DNA from: Alviniconcha marisindica
Taxonomy: Eukaryota > Mollusca > Gastropoda > Provannidae
Assembly: GCA_018857735.1 (NCBI GenBank)
Contig: JABMCL010000359.1
Location: forward strand, 1-64,000
Length of the DNA: 64,000 nt
Direction: 5' to 3'
Notes under the pieces: generated by a model
Database searches by the model: none
Seen by the model: only the letters and a program-made list of their open reading frames with translations
What the model was told of the DNA's origin: nothing
Program-made: the position numbers and the translations under genes
Shown: piece by piece, positions 23,401-38,400 of the stretch
Layout: each line of letters starts with the position of its first letter
Numbering within the stretch: the stretch's first letter is position 1

Positions 23401-26400
23401 TTATGATGTACATGTGTGTATACATGTCATTACACTATGTACAGAGGAAGTGTTTAGTAAATTTATGATATATAATATGAAGAATATGCATTATATGGGT
23501 TGCTGTTACTCTCAGTGCTTGGGTTTGAATTCATGTTTGTGAATCAGTGAATGTTTAAATGCATCTGCTTTGGAGTTTGCCAACTGCATGTTTATTATTA
23601 TTAACTACTTAAGGTGATAAGCCTTATTTTTCATTTACCGTCCTCTGCATGATCAGAACTGCTTCTTGCACTAGTTAGTTTAATGCCCCTCTCCACTCCC
23701 CCCACCCCACTCCAGGGAAGAAAAAAGATGAACATGAGTATACTATTATATTTATAGTATTACTGTATTCATTTATTATATATATATTAGACATTTATTG
23801 GTCTTATTTATATTTTCCAGGTTTTGGTTAAAGCGCCAAGAGGTCTCTGGTGTAACAGACTACCCGTCATGTACAAAGTAAGTTACTGAATGCATTATAC
23901 ATGTATGTGTGCGACTGTGTATGAACAGGCTCCCTCAGTGTCTGTGTTATGTAGATACATGTAAACAATAACAGGGCTCCTGAGAAAGAAAAAACCCTGC
24001 GTGTATTCACATACTAGGAGTAGGACCTCAAATTCACCCTTTACACTTTCACTCTGTGCATGAAAAGTATGCTTTTAAAGTTTTAGTTTTAAATCCGTAA
24101 TAAGGAGTAAAAATACCTCCATATAAATTCGTCTAGCGGGTGAAGACAATCACCAATTTTTTACTGAGACAAACAATCCAACGTAAACAATGCAGTGCAA
24201 AATATTGTGGAAGCTGGAGTGGAACAAACAGCAAGGTCAGGCACAATGTCATTCTGAATCAATGACTAAAGTGTCTTCACAGTGCACATTTGCTATTGCC
24301 TTCCAGTTTCACTTTATCCAATCATCTGAGCTGTAAGTGAATGTGAACTCTGTGTGCATGGGTGTGTTTATTTTGCAAGGGCGTTAAACTCTAAAACTAA
24401 AAGTATGGCCAATCCATATGCCAAACCATAAGCAGAAGCACTTTGAAGAATGAGCTGATGCAGTTAACTCAACCATGAGCAGCGATCCCGAATCCAGTAG
24501 GCCTACAGAAACAAGGAGAAAAAAGATTTGTAGTTTGCAGGGTTTTACTGTTAGGAGTGCATGGGTTTGACAAGGACATCCAAACAATGAAGAGCTGTAT
24601 GTCTTTGCACAGAAGTGATCTGGTCATTCTCCAACAATAAAACTTTATTTTATTTTTATTTTGAGGGGGTACTGGGTTCATTGAACTTTCATTGTTCAAC
24701 GCTGACAAGAGATTTAAAAAGAACATATATATTATATATGTTAAGTAAGCATCCTGCCATCATAAGTAAGCATCCCACCATCATGACCTGGCGGCAAGGT
24801 CATGTGTCAGAATTGACAGTTCCCAGATGAGCAAGCCCACAGCTCTTTCTAACTGACTGTGGCAGGGGGAATGAAGATGCCCCTGGCACAGTACTTCCTT
24901 TCATTGTTATTTCCTGTATACACATTTTTTCTTCAGTACTAATGGTACAGAAAATAACTTGTCTTTAAGCTTTCACAGCATTTTAAGTGTCACATGCATG
25001 TACACACTCTTGCTATATCTACCCCAAACATGTTGAATTGTGGCAATTTGGAGAGTTGGTTTCTGATTGATAACTTACCAGCTTATTGACTTCTTGGTCA
25101 CTGAACTGAGATCGGCTTTTCTTATTGGCCATTTTTACCGAAATGAAAAAAATTGTGCAAAGGCCAAAGGTAGCTGTGCGCTAGATGCACTGGCCAGTAG
25201 TGCAAGATGCTTCCGGATGGCCATCTGGTTTGTGTCACTTACAGTGGAATCTGCCCTGTTAGGGAGCAAGGCAGCATTGGAGTGATGTGGTGGGACATGA
25301 CCTTCATACATGCGTGGTGTGTGTGAGACGGTGTGACTGTGTGCGAGACTGTGTGAACAGGCTCCCTCAAGAGTCTACGTCTTCTACACAGTAAGTCACT
25401 TCAAGTTAAGGGGGGATATGGTAGTGCAAATTGATTTTTTCTTTGTCAAATCAAGATTTTGCATTTAGGGTCATTTGAAAGACCTTACATTGTAAGTTAA
25501 AAAAAAGTATAATTATATGTTGTTTTCAACACCTGTTGCCATGGAAACAATCCAAGATGGCCACCAAACAACCTTTAAAAAAATCCCTACTCCTCCAAAG
25601 ATAATGCACATAGGACAAAACTGCCTTTTGAACTTTAATTAAAATCACAATATCAAACTTCATACATAAGGTTTTATGGATATCTTCATTTTTGACTTTT
25701 TACAAATATTTTACAAAAACATCTGGAAATTTTAATGATTTTTATATATTCCATGTTATATAAAAACAACAATTTTCACTTTATCAATAAAACCTTCTGT
25801 ATGAATCAAGGTAAATGTACAGGGTAACACTATGTCAAGTTTCAAAGCTGTATCTTTATCACAGCCAGAGCCTTAGGAGTTTTCAGTTGAAAATACGCAA
25901 CAAAAAGTAATTTAACTGAAAACAATGGAACAAAGTCATCATCACCATGTGCTTATATTCCTAACACCATGATCACTTGATTGTCTCCAATACTGCTTTC
26001 TGGCAATCCACACAGCTCACAAATTTGATAATGCCCATATTTGGAAGGAAACACAGTACTATTGTGACTTTGAATGTTATTATTGTATAAAATGTTACTA
26101 TAAAGTGTTGTCACTTATGAACACACAGCTTCACAGACATCGCACACAGGTACTCTGTTACCCTTTTACACCTGCAAATAACTATCCAGGCACAACAAAA
26201 GAATGCCTGTTCAGCTGATTGCCCAAAGCACTATGTTAGTGGGCTCTTGCACCATATACATCACCATCTCTGGCATCCTCAGCCCTGGCTTGCTGCCAAC
26301 GATGAAGGGTATGCTCCTTGCGATGGCGTTGTGCTTTGATCTTGGAGGCTGCATCTCCCTCCTTCATGCGTCGTTCATCCTTTTCTGCCAGGAGCCTCAA

Positions 26401-29400
26401 GGTGTCAAACGAAATATCCATGTACATCTTGTTCATGAGTCCAACAAGTTCATGTGCACCCCCATTGAACACACTGCTTGGGCAACACTTCCTTCGACAC
26501 GTTTCAACCCCCAAAATGTAGTTTTCGGACAATGTGCCCAAATGGTTGAGTTGAGGCACTCATTCGTATTCTGAGGGCCTCCGTGGATCATTCTTCTCAG
26601 GAGATTTTCGTCAGACATCCTCCTGTAGACAGGCAGCATCTTCTCAGCTACCTCTCATGACAGGGCTGTGTGAGAGGGGTGATTTTGGTGGCTGCCAGGC
26701 TGCTCTCCCCTTGCAAGTGTCTTCTGGTAGAAGCACTTGCTGTCTACCCCTTCTGGACACTGTTGATGTTGTAGACATGGAATGAAACAGTGATGCCCAC
26801 ACTACTGATTTCATCTTGTCGATGTTTGGGTTGTTGTTCAGGATGGCACCTCGTGGAGATTGTGTGCATGCATTTATGTGTGTGTGTGTGTGTGAAACTC
26901 ACTTGGTCACTGGCCTCCTCATCACACCCCCACACACCTCCGCATCTCTTTTCCCACGGTCCCCTTCCTGTGTCCCTGTCTCCATCATCTTCACCATTTG
27001 CAGTGAGAATGTGGCTGTCTACATGGACTTAAACTGCACTATATTACAAGTGGACATTGACAATTTTGGTCCCTACTAGTACCTCTTGGGGGGACAGTTG
27101 GTGTTAATCAAGTCTAGATCAGTTAATGATTGTATGGTTATAAATTAAATATTTGATCTTTCAGGAGATGTTTCAGCAGGAGCTGCCTGTGCGAGAGCAA
27201 GGCTTCCACAGCGTCATTGAGTTTGTTTCGGCTATGCCGCACATTGTGCGCACAGAGAGGCCCTACGACAAGGGTGACTGGCTGCTGTCGGATGCCACGC
27301 AGTCCCGGGATGGGTCAAATGGTAAGCCTTAATTTTAAAGGTCATTGCTTGTTTTTGAAAAAGAAAAAAGAACACAAAAAAGGTGAATTAGGTTTGTTTG
27401 TTTTTTGGTTAGGGATTACCATACTTTTTGGACTATAAGGCGTATTTCCTCAAAATCTTCCCGTGGGCCTTACATGTTATAGCTGGTTGTGCCTTATCTG
27501 TGAATAAGATTCAGCGTTCATGCCTTTTTGAAGGTTGATATTATAATGATTATTTTGAACCTGAATTGGTTTCCTCATCAGACTGAAACCTAAAAAAAAA
27601 AACAACTTTGGGCTGGATTTTAGGGGATGCACATTATATCCAGAAGTGCCTTGTGCAGAAATTACGGTATATGACTTAGTGCCAAAAGGTGCGCAAATTG
27701 GGGGTCTGATTTTTGACTGTCAATAAAATCGTTTCAAACACTGTCTTGTTGTTGCTTTGTGTGTGCGTTCATAATTGGTCAGTATTACAGTGGAAACAAT
27801 ATGAGCTCCAAATCTGGAGCAGCTGGAGAAATATAATTTTTTGAAAGTGAAAAGCGCCACGAAATTCGACCCCTGAAAACGGACACGCTCACGGTGAGTG
27901 CTTTCAATGCTTTCATTCACGTACATGATGAATCAAAACATTACCTCAGTCACCGATTTGCACAGAGGAGATATCGCTTTACACAGTGCATATAAAATCG
28001 ATTATCACTAAGTTTTGTTTTTGGAGTTAGAGGCTCCGAAATATCCCTCGGTCGAACGTTATGTGTGTTGAAATGTTTCATGACCAGCATCCGCAGACAA
28101 TCTAGTGAAGAACGGACTTTCTCTTTCTCGAAACTTTACTCCAGTCACTGTGGTACGTCACTGCATCAGGCGCCAATGTTTTATTTTACTGCCAAATGTC
28201 TGGGTAGTTTTTAAAATATATTTTGCCATTCTTCATAAAATTGTTGCAATAAATAACGTTCAACAACGTATTAAATTAAAAAAGCAAAAGGGGAAAGAAA
28301 TTTTTTTTTGCGCTTTTGCACTACTTCCGGTCAGCCATGTTATACATCCGGGTCATTTGCTTTTAGCACATGGCCGCATGGAAGAGACGTTCTGATATGC
28401 GAAAGGTGTGTGGTAATATTTTTGGAGACCCTAACATTCAACTTTATTTAAACGTTCATCGGAGATTTAGTCAAATCTTCCGGTTATACGATGATATTTA
28501 TATTGGTATATGCCGAATCTTTTAAAAGTATTGGAATGTTAGCATACAGAGTGAGTTTTTGTTGCTGTCGATCTAAAGTTTGTTCAGATGCTTTCAAAAA
28601 TTTGTTTTCACCGAGTTTCTTACAACATGGGTGCGTGTTGAAATCGTAATGTGTGACAGCAGATTGGTTATAAACAGTATATTCTGATCGTACTCTTTAC
28701 ATTTTTTGCTTGCGCTTAACGCAGTTCGTTTTGTTTACAAACTACTTCTTCAAACAAATCATCATATATGGTAGACAATTCGAATTTACGCAGGTTAAAG
28801 TCGTCAAGTTAGATGTTGAACATTACGATTAAAACACAAGCTGTGGAAATAATAACGTTCGACATAATTATAGTGACCATGCCTGTCTGCCTTCCAGAGT
28901 TCTAAAAATGTAAGGTGTCAATCTTAATAGCATTATTCTTTGGCTGTGATTTTTTTTTAGTAATATTTATTACGATTTTTTCTATTTATTATTATTAATT
29001 CTTTCACTTTTAAATTAACTGTTTAACTATTTTTGTCCTAGGCATCCGAGTCAACATGACCAAGAAACGCATGGATGACAGGCTGAGTGTGTGTTTTCCT
29101 GTGACACCCAAAAGCAGCAAAAGTTGCACTCACTCTTACTTGCTCCATTTTCTCTTACAAAACACTTACTTGTTTGTTAAATAATAAGTATTATTTATTT
29201 TGTTATGAAAAACAAAGTACCATGTCTCTATTTAACATTATGCTATCCACTACAACAAAGTTAATGCAGCAAAAACTGTTCACATGGAAATAGTTATGTG
29301 TCTTTATACTCTACTGTAATAAAAAGTAACTGATTTATCATTTTCATCAAGAAACACACACCATTGTACATCTTGTTGAAATAATAATGTTCAACATATT

Positions 29401-32400
29401 TCTTACATCATTTGCTGTTTATGTCAAGAAAGCTCAAATTTGAGGGGAAAAATCATCAAATCTTCCTTGTCACATATTGTTCTATTAAAGAATAACTGTT
29501 TATATTTCAAAATGTGTTGCTTTTTATTCATTTAAAAATGTTCAAGATTGGCTGTATGTTGAACGTTATGTATTGCAACAAACTATGCGTAGCATGCTGT
29601 TCTGTGTGACACAGAACAACAACCGTTTACTTGGTAATACTCATGTGGATCACATCTTGTAAGATCAGTTGGGTTTTCACAGTTTACTGCAGCACAGTGA
29701 TTTGGGCTTGTAATGTGTAATGTTCAACATCTTGTCACAAATCACACTGAAAGTCAAATTTCTCAGGAACGAAGAGCAGCACTGTCTTCTCCCTTCATTG
29801 GTGGATGACTTCACATGTGTTCATTCAAAAAATGCATTACTCACTCACATCCTGTCAACTTTATTTTCTAGTACCTCTGTCCTCTTTTCTTGCGCACCTT
29901 TTGGCACTAAGTCATATATATATATATAATATGTATGCATACAGTGATGCATCCATGCTTCAACTTTGTTTATTGAATGGTGTGGAACAGAGTTTTATTT
30001 TCCAGATTTACCTCTTTGCTATGAAGGGGAAGATGGTGAGTTGATTATCATAATTTGTTTTTGTTTTGTTCTGTTTGTTTTATTTCTGATGAATACTGTT
30101 ATTTTCCAGCTGATTTGTTTGAATATCAGATTGCAGTTTAGTTCTGTTTTTTGTTTAGTTTTTCTCTCATCTCCTCCCTCCCCCCTGTCTTTTCTTTCAT
30201 TTTCCCCCTCTTTTTTGTTTTGTGTTTTATTTGTTTGAACAAAAATGGTGCATGTGTTTATGAAGAAAATCTAACAGAGCAAATTGAAAACAGTTTAAAA
30301 AGTTTAAAAACATTTTCCATGGAAAACAAAGTTAATGCAAACAAATTTGCAGAAAAAGAGTATAAAAATGGGGAAAATGAAGTGTGATCTAAAAATGGTT
30401 GCTAAAATAAATGCCGATTGTTTTCTGTTTGCTTGCTCAGCAGTCTCCCATTTAGTTTAAACACTGTATTGTCTGCATGATATGACTGACAAAATAAAAA
30501 ATGAATACTGTGTGATACATGTGTTGATAAATTTGCATTAATGGGTGATCTTCGGAAAGCCAGGGGACTGCACTCGGTAAGTGCCTGCAGGTGTAGCGCA
30601 GAGTAGGCATGCCTTTATTGGGGGTACAGTGAAACCGTGGGAAAGGTGGCCAGATCCTGGTAAAAGAAGCAGAAAAGGCATTAGAAATGCCGGTCAAGCA
30701 CTGTTCGTGGGGTATATATGCAGCTCTGATAGTAGGTTCCCCCAGTTTTGTGAAGGCGTCTGTTTTGTGCCATTTGCCAAACCAACACAAAGCTTGAAAC
30801 ATGTCTTCATTGGATCAAAGCCTGCGGGCATCGCCACAGCCAGTCAGCAAAATGCTCTCTTTTTATTACTTAAAGCAATTGGAATTTTGCACACCTAAGG
30901 AGCGTCTGAGCCAGTGAAATGACCATTAGCAAGGGATGTGATGTGCCCAGTTGCTTTTTGTTTGTGTTTGTTGCTGTTGTGTGTGTGTGTATGTGTGTGT
31001 GTGTGTTAGGGAGCCAGTAGTTTGAGGATGGAATAACAAATGTCTACATAAGCACCATGTAAAATGTGAAAATCTTTGGTAATATGCAGAAATTCCTGGG
31101 ACATTTTAAATGCCATTTTGGGTCACAAATATCATTCAGATCAGTCAAACCGCTTCATATCTAATGAATGAAGCCAAAATCTGCAAGCAAAGTGAGTTTT
31201 ATTACAGTCTGTAAAAGGTGAGTTGTCAGTACACTATCAATTGTTTTGTCCACAGCAGCACTGAGAAAGCATGCACAGTGTTACTCCGAAACTAGATCTA
31301 GCTCTAAGTCAGTGGCACATAAGCATACTCAAAGACATAAATGTGATAAACTTCACTTTTATGTCAGGCCTCATGACTTCTTAACCCATCTCCAATAAAT
31401 TCTGCATTATATGTTGTTATTGTGTTTGTTTTGGTCTGCTTATGCAGATTTGTCTGGCAGATTATTCTGTTTACTTACACAAGTTACAAGTCAGTTGCAC
31501 TCTTTGATCTGTCCTGGTCGCCCTGATATAACCATACTGGTTGACTGGGCGTAAAACACCAACTTACTTACTTACTGATCTATCCTGATCTATCTATTTC
31601 AGGGTGATTTCTGTATTTCAAGTAACAGTCTAAGACTTGGGGACAGTGTGTTACACCCTGTCCCAAGTATTCCTTTTGTCTGCAACCATGCAACCATGGC
31701 ATGCTCTTCATACTCTGGATGTGTGCCCTGAATAGCTCAACTAGTTACCGCAAGCTTATTGATAAAGCCTGCAGGCCAGCTGCACAGAAACTTTAGTACT
31801 GTAACCATGAGGAGGGTTCCATTTGTCCCAAGCATTGGCCATTCAGTGTACTATTATTTATTATACATAGTCCACATACTATCATGCTTTGGAAACTGTA
31901 TCCCAAGTAATTTAGTCTTAAAACTTAATCAGCTAGTGATAAAAAACGAGAGATTTCTGCATCATTTTCTGACATTTTCAGATTTTTGACTGGATTTCCC
32001 TCATTATGTCACCAGCACTGGTGTGACTGAAGAACAATTTAACGACATTTTCGGATTTTAATTTTCGACTGAATTTCCCTCATTCTGTCAACAGCACTGA
32101 AGAACAACCCAACGACAGATTTAACTTGGGCATGTCAGCATTATATGTCACTGCTAATTTTGAAACTGTTGTATCACTGTTGGTATTATGCATTAATTGT
32201 TTTAGCCTGTTTTTGTTTTGTTTTTGTCCAGGATATTAATTTTGAAACTGTTGTATCACTGTTGGTATTATGCATTAATTGTTTTAGCCTGTTTTTGTTT
32301 TGTTTTTGTCCAGGATATTAATATTATTTTTGGTGGATGCTCAGAAGGGTAGTACCGGTACTGCACAGTTCAGTTTTCTGTTTCCCCCTGGAAACATGGG

Positions 32401-35400
32401 AGAGGGGTGATGACTCAGACTGGACTGTATCTTTGTTGTCAGAGTTGTCTGGCCAGCAGCAGCAGGCTGCCATCGCGGATGAAGCAGACGGAAAAATCTG
32501 CTGCAGTTGCGCGGGACGAGGAGTTGAAAGAGAGTGTGCGCCAAGTGCTTCAAGCTCACACTGATGGTGTTGCACTTTACCAGTTTGCAGAAGTCTACCA
32601 GGTACAAGGGAGTTGGGATGAAAAGGAGGAACACGAGAACTGTAAATGTTTAGGAACTTGTTAAGCAAAGTGAAGAAGCAAAAGGAAATGGTCTGTCCTT
32701 GTTTTTTCCCTTCAGTGTGCCATAGTCTTTTTGTATAGTCTTAGGCTTGGTTTGTCCCTCAGCCTGCCTTAGCTTTCTGGCTTTGATACCTCAGCCTGCC
32801 CTAGCTTTCTGGCTTTGATGCCTCAGCCTGACCTAGCTTTCTGGCTCTGATGCATCAGCCTGCCCTAGCTTTCTGGCTCTGATACCTCAGCCTGCCCCAG
32901 CTTTCTGGCTTTGATGCCTCAGCCTGTCCTAGCTTTCTGGCTTTGATACCTCAGCCTACCCTAGCTTTCTGGCTTTGATGCCTCAGCCTGCCCTAGCTTT
33001 CTGGCTCTGATACCTCAGCCTGCCCTAGTTTTCTGGCTCTGATACCTCAGCCTGCCCTAGCTTTCTGGCTTTGATGCCTCAGCCTGCCCTAGCTTTCTGG
33101 CTTTGATACCTCAGCCTGCCCTAGCTTTCTGGCTTCTAATACCTCAGCCTGCCCTAGCTTTCTGGCTTTGATACCTCAGCCTGCCCTAGCTTTCTGGCTC
33201 TAATACCTCAGCCTGCCCTAGCTTTCTGGCTTTGATACCTCAGCCTGCCCTAGCTTTCTGGCTTTGATGCCTCAGCCTGCCCTAGCTTTCTGGCTCTGAT
33301 ACCTCAGCCTGCCCCAGCTTTCTGGCTCTGATGCCTCAGCCTGCCCTAGCTTTCTGGCTTTGATACCTCAGCCTGCCCTAGCTTTCTGGCTCTGATACCT
33401 CAGCCTGCCCCAGCTTTCTGGCTTTGATGCCTCAGCCTGCCCTAGCTTTCTGGCTTTGATACCTCAGCCTGCCCTAGCTTTCTGGCTCTGATACCTCAGC
33501 CTGCCCTAGTTTTCTGGCTCTGATACCTCAGCCTGCCCCAGCTTTCTGGCTTTGATGCCTCAGCCTGTCCTAGCTTTCTGGCTTTGATACCTCAGCCTGT
33601 CCTAGCTTTCTGGCTCTGATACCTCAGCCAGCCCTAGCCTTCTGGCTTTGATGCCTCAGCCTGTGCCAGCTTTCTGGCTTTGATGCCCCAGCCTGTGCCA
33701 GCTTTCTGGCTTTGATGCCTCAGCCTGCTCTAGCTTTCTGGCTTTGATACCTCAGCCTGTCCTAGCTTTCTGGCTTTGATGCCTCAGCCTGCACTACCTT
33801 CCTGGCTTATTTGATCCCTCAACTTGCCTTAGAATCCTGTCTTTTTAATGCCCTAGATTCCTGGCTTTTTGGTGCCCTACATAAGATTCCTGGCTTTTTA
33901 TATATATATTTTATCCCTCAGCTTGCCCTAGCTTCTTTACAGGTTATCAGGCTTGTTCAGCTTGCCTCAGCCTCTGTGGATTCTCAAGTGACACTGTAAG
34001 GTTGTCAAACATTAAAGTCCACTTAGTAACTTTTGGCTTGTCAGGTTTTGTTTGGATATCACGCTCAGTTTGGAATTGGGATTAAGCACAGCCATTGGAA
34101 CCTCGTGTCATGGGTGATGGGGGTGGGGTTACAGTAGAGTCTTGTGTTGAGTAACTCAACTGTGTTGACTTGAGTAACTACTGATTTTAGTCCACTTTCT
34201 GTCTGGGACATGAAGAGTCGGGTGATGTTGCACCCAGGGTTTGCAGACAGAAACTGACAAGTGCACTGATTTCATTGATTTCTGTTTTGACTAGGTGATG
34301 GCAGTGTGAGCTTTTTCGTGCCAGAAGTTCTCTCTCGTGGGGAAGCAGATGGATTGATTTAGTTGATTTTCCGTTGTGCCAGGAGATGACTGGGCGTGAG
34401 CTGGATCCCGAAGCCTACGGGGAGAAAGACATGAGCGGTCTGCTGGTGCTGCTGTCCCACACTGGTGTGCTGCGCATGGAATACCTTGGGCCAGGTCAGC
34501 TGGGTCTCTTGGTTGGCTTGTTGGTTGTTGTGGGATTGCCATATGTTGCTTTCAGTATATATTGAGTGGGCAGTGAGATGAATTGGTGTGTGTGGTGGTG
34601 GGGGTGCTGTCCATGTGTATGCTTGTAGGTCAGCATTTCTGTTATTATTTGTGTAGGTGTAATTCTTATATTAATAATGATAATAATAACTTTTATATAG
34701 CACAATATCTCCATGCATGTTACAAGCTTAGGGATAAACTGTTTATTTGAGGTGGGTGTCTTTACCCTAGTATTTATATTTTCCCCAGATGGTTCGGGTT
34801 TGCTGAATTGCCTGTGAAAAAAACAGACCTTTTACTGTCTGTAATTATTATTGGTTTGTTAGAATTGTTTAACCCACTTGGCCCCAGACCAGTCACTGCC
34901 CTTTCGCTATGACATCTCATGTGAAGGGAAGTAACTGTGTCAAATGATCCCGGTATACAACTTTAAAAATCGATAATAAACACCAAACAAAGGCTTCAGC
35001 TCACTTCATATTTTTCTCAGTTTGCGAATACAGTGTTCTTGTATATTCAACAGGTTTTGATTTTTTTCACTCAAAAATAAAAGCTTAAAAAAAATCCCAG
35101 ATCAAAATTGTCCACATCTGAATGTCAGGTTTTAGGGTGCCTATGAGGTAACCGACTGCTGCAAAATTTCCAGTTTGAATCTCCAAAGATGAAGCTCTGT
35201 CAGTTTGTTAGGGTGTCCACGGTAAGCGACTGAGCCAGATTTGCAATTCAAATCTCAAAGGATGAAGCTCCGACACCATTGCTAACAGTAGGGCTTTTGT
35301 TTATTTTTGTGCATTAGTCGCGTGTCCATCTCACAACTTTGAAAATTCACAGCGTCTCTCCACTGAACTTCGAACATAGGACATCACCAGAAGTAGTAAA

Positions 35401-38400
35401 CAATAGTGGAAACGAGGCTACAAGTCTCGTGAGAATCCAGTTCCTACTTGCGTAAGCCGGGATGCTAGTATGGAGCGTCTGCTAGCCAGCCGCTACTGGG
35501 CGGTCTGGGGTAGTGTGGTAAGGAAAAAGAGCGGGCAGTGACGGGCGGTCTGGGGCAAAGTGGGTTAATGCCAAGTTGTCTCTGAGATGTACTTGTTGGG
35601 CCCAAGATCCCGGAGCTGGGAGAAGGGGGAATCTTTACATAACACTACACTCTCACCACCATAAATGATTTTGGGTTATTATGGGTGGCGGTGAAAATCA
35701 TTTTACTGGTTGCATGAATATTGGGGGTGGTTGGGGGTCACAATTAGAGGGTGTTCAACAACCAGAACGTTTGAAGAGGAAGAAGAGCTGACGCAGGTCG
35801 ACCTGAGCTCCTGCTTTCTGTTTAGACTCAGTGCCATACACATGCAGAGGATTTATGAGCTCTTTATGTTCAGAGAAATGTTCTCACTCAAGTGCTGAGG
35901 ATTTCTAAGCTCTTTATGTTCAGAGAACTGTTCTCAGACAAACTTGAGAGGATTTCAAAGCTTGTTTAGTCTTTGGATTTCAAAGCTCGTTTAGTCTTTA
36001 TGTTTGGATTGGATGTTTTGAGAGATTGAAATGCGGAGGATTTCAAAGCTTTTTATTGTCAGATTGAGAGTGCATGTGTCACGACTGCACTGCGGAGGAT
36101 TTCAAAGCTCTTTATGTTCAGATGCCATGTTCTCAGACTCATCCCGATTGTATGCGATGCCCACCTCTGATGTCCGTCGCTTCAACTACCTCAGGGATGG
36201 CTACAAGCCCCACTCCTTTGAAGTGAGTACTGCCTGTGTTTTGTCTTTGATTGTTCATTCATTGTCTGTGTAAGCTTCGGCAACCTAGGTCCTCTGTGGC
36301 CAGTGGACTGTATTTTAGTTTTTATGTGATCCACAAGAGGGCTGATTTATTTATTTAAATTGTCGCACAAGAGAGCTGATCTGTTATTTTGAAGTGACAA
36401 ACAAGAGTGCTGTCTATTCAGAGTGACCCAGAAGAGTGCTGACTTGTTGGGTTTAAAGTGTTGCACATGAGTGCTGATCTATTTAAACTGACCCATGAAG
36501 CTGCTGACCTGTTTATTTAAAATGTCCCATAAGAGTGCTGGCCTATTCAAAGTTACCCGCAAGAGTGCTGACCTAATTAATGTGACCCACAAGACTGCTG
36601 ACCTATGCATGGTGAGTGACCCGTAAGACTGCTGACCTGTTTATAATGAGAGACCCCTAAGAAGGTGAGCACGAAAGATGTGACTTATGTAAAAGCGCAC
36701 GCAAGTGCTGGCCTGTTCAACACAAATTACCCACAAGAGTGCTGGCACATTTAAAGTGACCCACAAGAGTACTGACATATTTAAAGTAACCCACGAGAGT
36801 GCTGGGGTATTGAAAGAGTGTCGGAAACTGAAAATGGAAAGGAGTTGTTTTTCACCCATTTTGAATATCGGTTGATTGATGAGGCTTTGCTTTTCTCTTT
36901 CGTTTTTCTTTTTTTTTAAACACTGAGCGCTGTTCCAGGTGGTGTACACAGAAAAGCCCACCGATACCCGTTTCCCAGAGGATGTGGTTGGCCCCGGTGT
37001 GTGCTACCGACCGGCCCCCCTGGAAGACCTGGAGAAGAACCAGTACTACGAGATGCATGTCTCCAATGTCATCAGCCCCGGGCTGTTTTGGGTGCAGAAG
37101 CGCAAAGACCTGCTGGCCCTGGAGACACTGATGGATGGCTTGGAGTGAGTGGGCAGGTTTTTTTTGGTGACTGATTCATGATATTTAAGGCCCAGTCACG
37201 TGCAAGGGTCACATTAAGGTCACTGTTTGGTAACTGTTTCTAAGCTGTCTTTTTTTTCAAAGCCTCCTTGCCTATAGGTTTGTTTTATGTTGGTAGAGTT
37301 ATTGTAAAGTACTCTGGGCTCCCACCTTGTGTGGTAGATGGATGCTATAGAAATCCCCTTTAATATTCTTCTTATTATTATTATGACAAAACATGTCAGA
37401 TCACAAACAAAAGTCCAACAACTCACCGTTCACCTTGCAAGGTCTTTTTACGTTTGATAGGGGTGGTGGTGGGGGGAGATGAAGTTGAATGAATTGGAAA
37501 GGCAAAATCCCTGGTAGCAGGCAAAGCATGCAAAGCTATGTTTTTATTCCTGGCTTAAAAACAGAGAATCTTTGATGGCTTCAAACAGCCACAGGACGTG
37601 TTCTTGATTTCTCTGTCTGTTGTGTCCCACTGTGGGGATCAGTAGGAAAAAAGAGAATGAGGGGCATATCAAGGCATAGAGCAGGATGGAGCGTGGAGAG
37701 GCAGCTGGCGATTTGTTGGCAGAACAGAAGGGAAAAGAAGAATTTTAGATACAGATAAAGGTACCATAGAATGGACTTAAAAAGCAGAATTAAAAAAGGG
37801 GGGGGGGGGGGGGGGGCAGCAGGGGGGGGAGCTTGGTTTATATCAGAGGATATGAATTCAGCATCCCAACCATGTGAAGTTGAGGCTGTGGGGATTTTAC
37901 TGTGACAGCTCTCCTTCCCATGTAGCTGAGGTGCAGCTGCTAGGCTGGCTTGGGACGGTGCATAAATAGGCGGTGCTACACCTTGTTCTGCGAGATAGCA
38001 GTCTTATACAAGTTGTACAAGGTGTGACAGTACATTTCTGTGACCCGAAGAGCTGCATAGTGTGACAGTACCTGTCTGCAACCTGATAGACTGCAAGGTG
38101 CGAGCAACCTGGGTGTTAACTTGGCAGACTGGAAGGTGTGGGCAGTACCTCTCTGACTTGGTAGACTGTAAGGTGTAACGCTACCTCAGTACTTGTCTGT
38201 AATTTGGTAGACTACAAGGTGTGACACTGTTTGTGTCTGTAACTTTGTAGACTGCAGGGTGGTGTAGTAACTTGGTAGGCTGCAAGGTGTGACACTGTCT
38301 GTCTGTCTGTAACTGTGTAGACTGCAGGGTGAGGTAGTAACTTGGTAGGCTGCAAGGTGTGACTCTGTCTATCTGTGTCTGTAACTGTGTAGATTGCAGG

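Noticed and set aside
30540..30900. Possible small structured RNA with an open 105-codon frame
   Set aside because: No match to snRNA motifs I can recall and no box or terminator signals; left unannotated.
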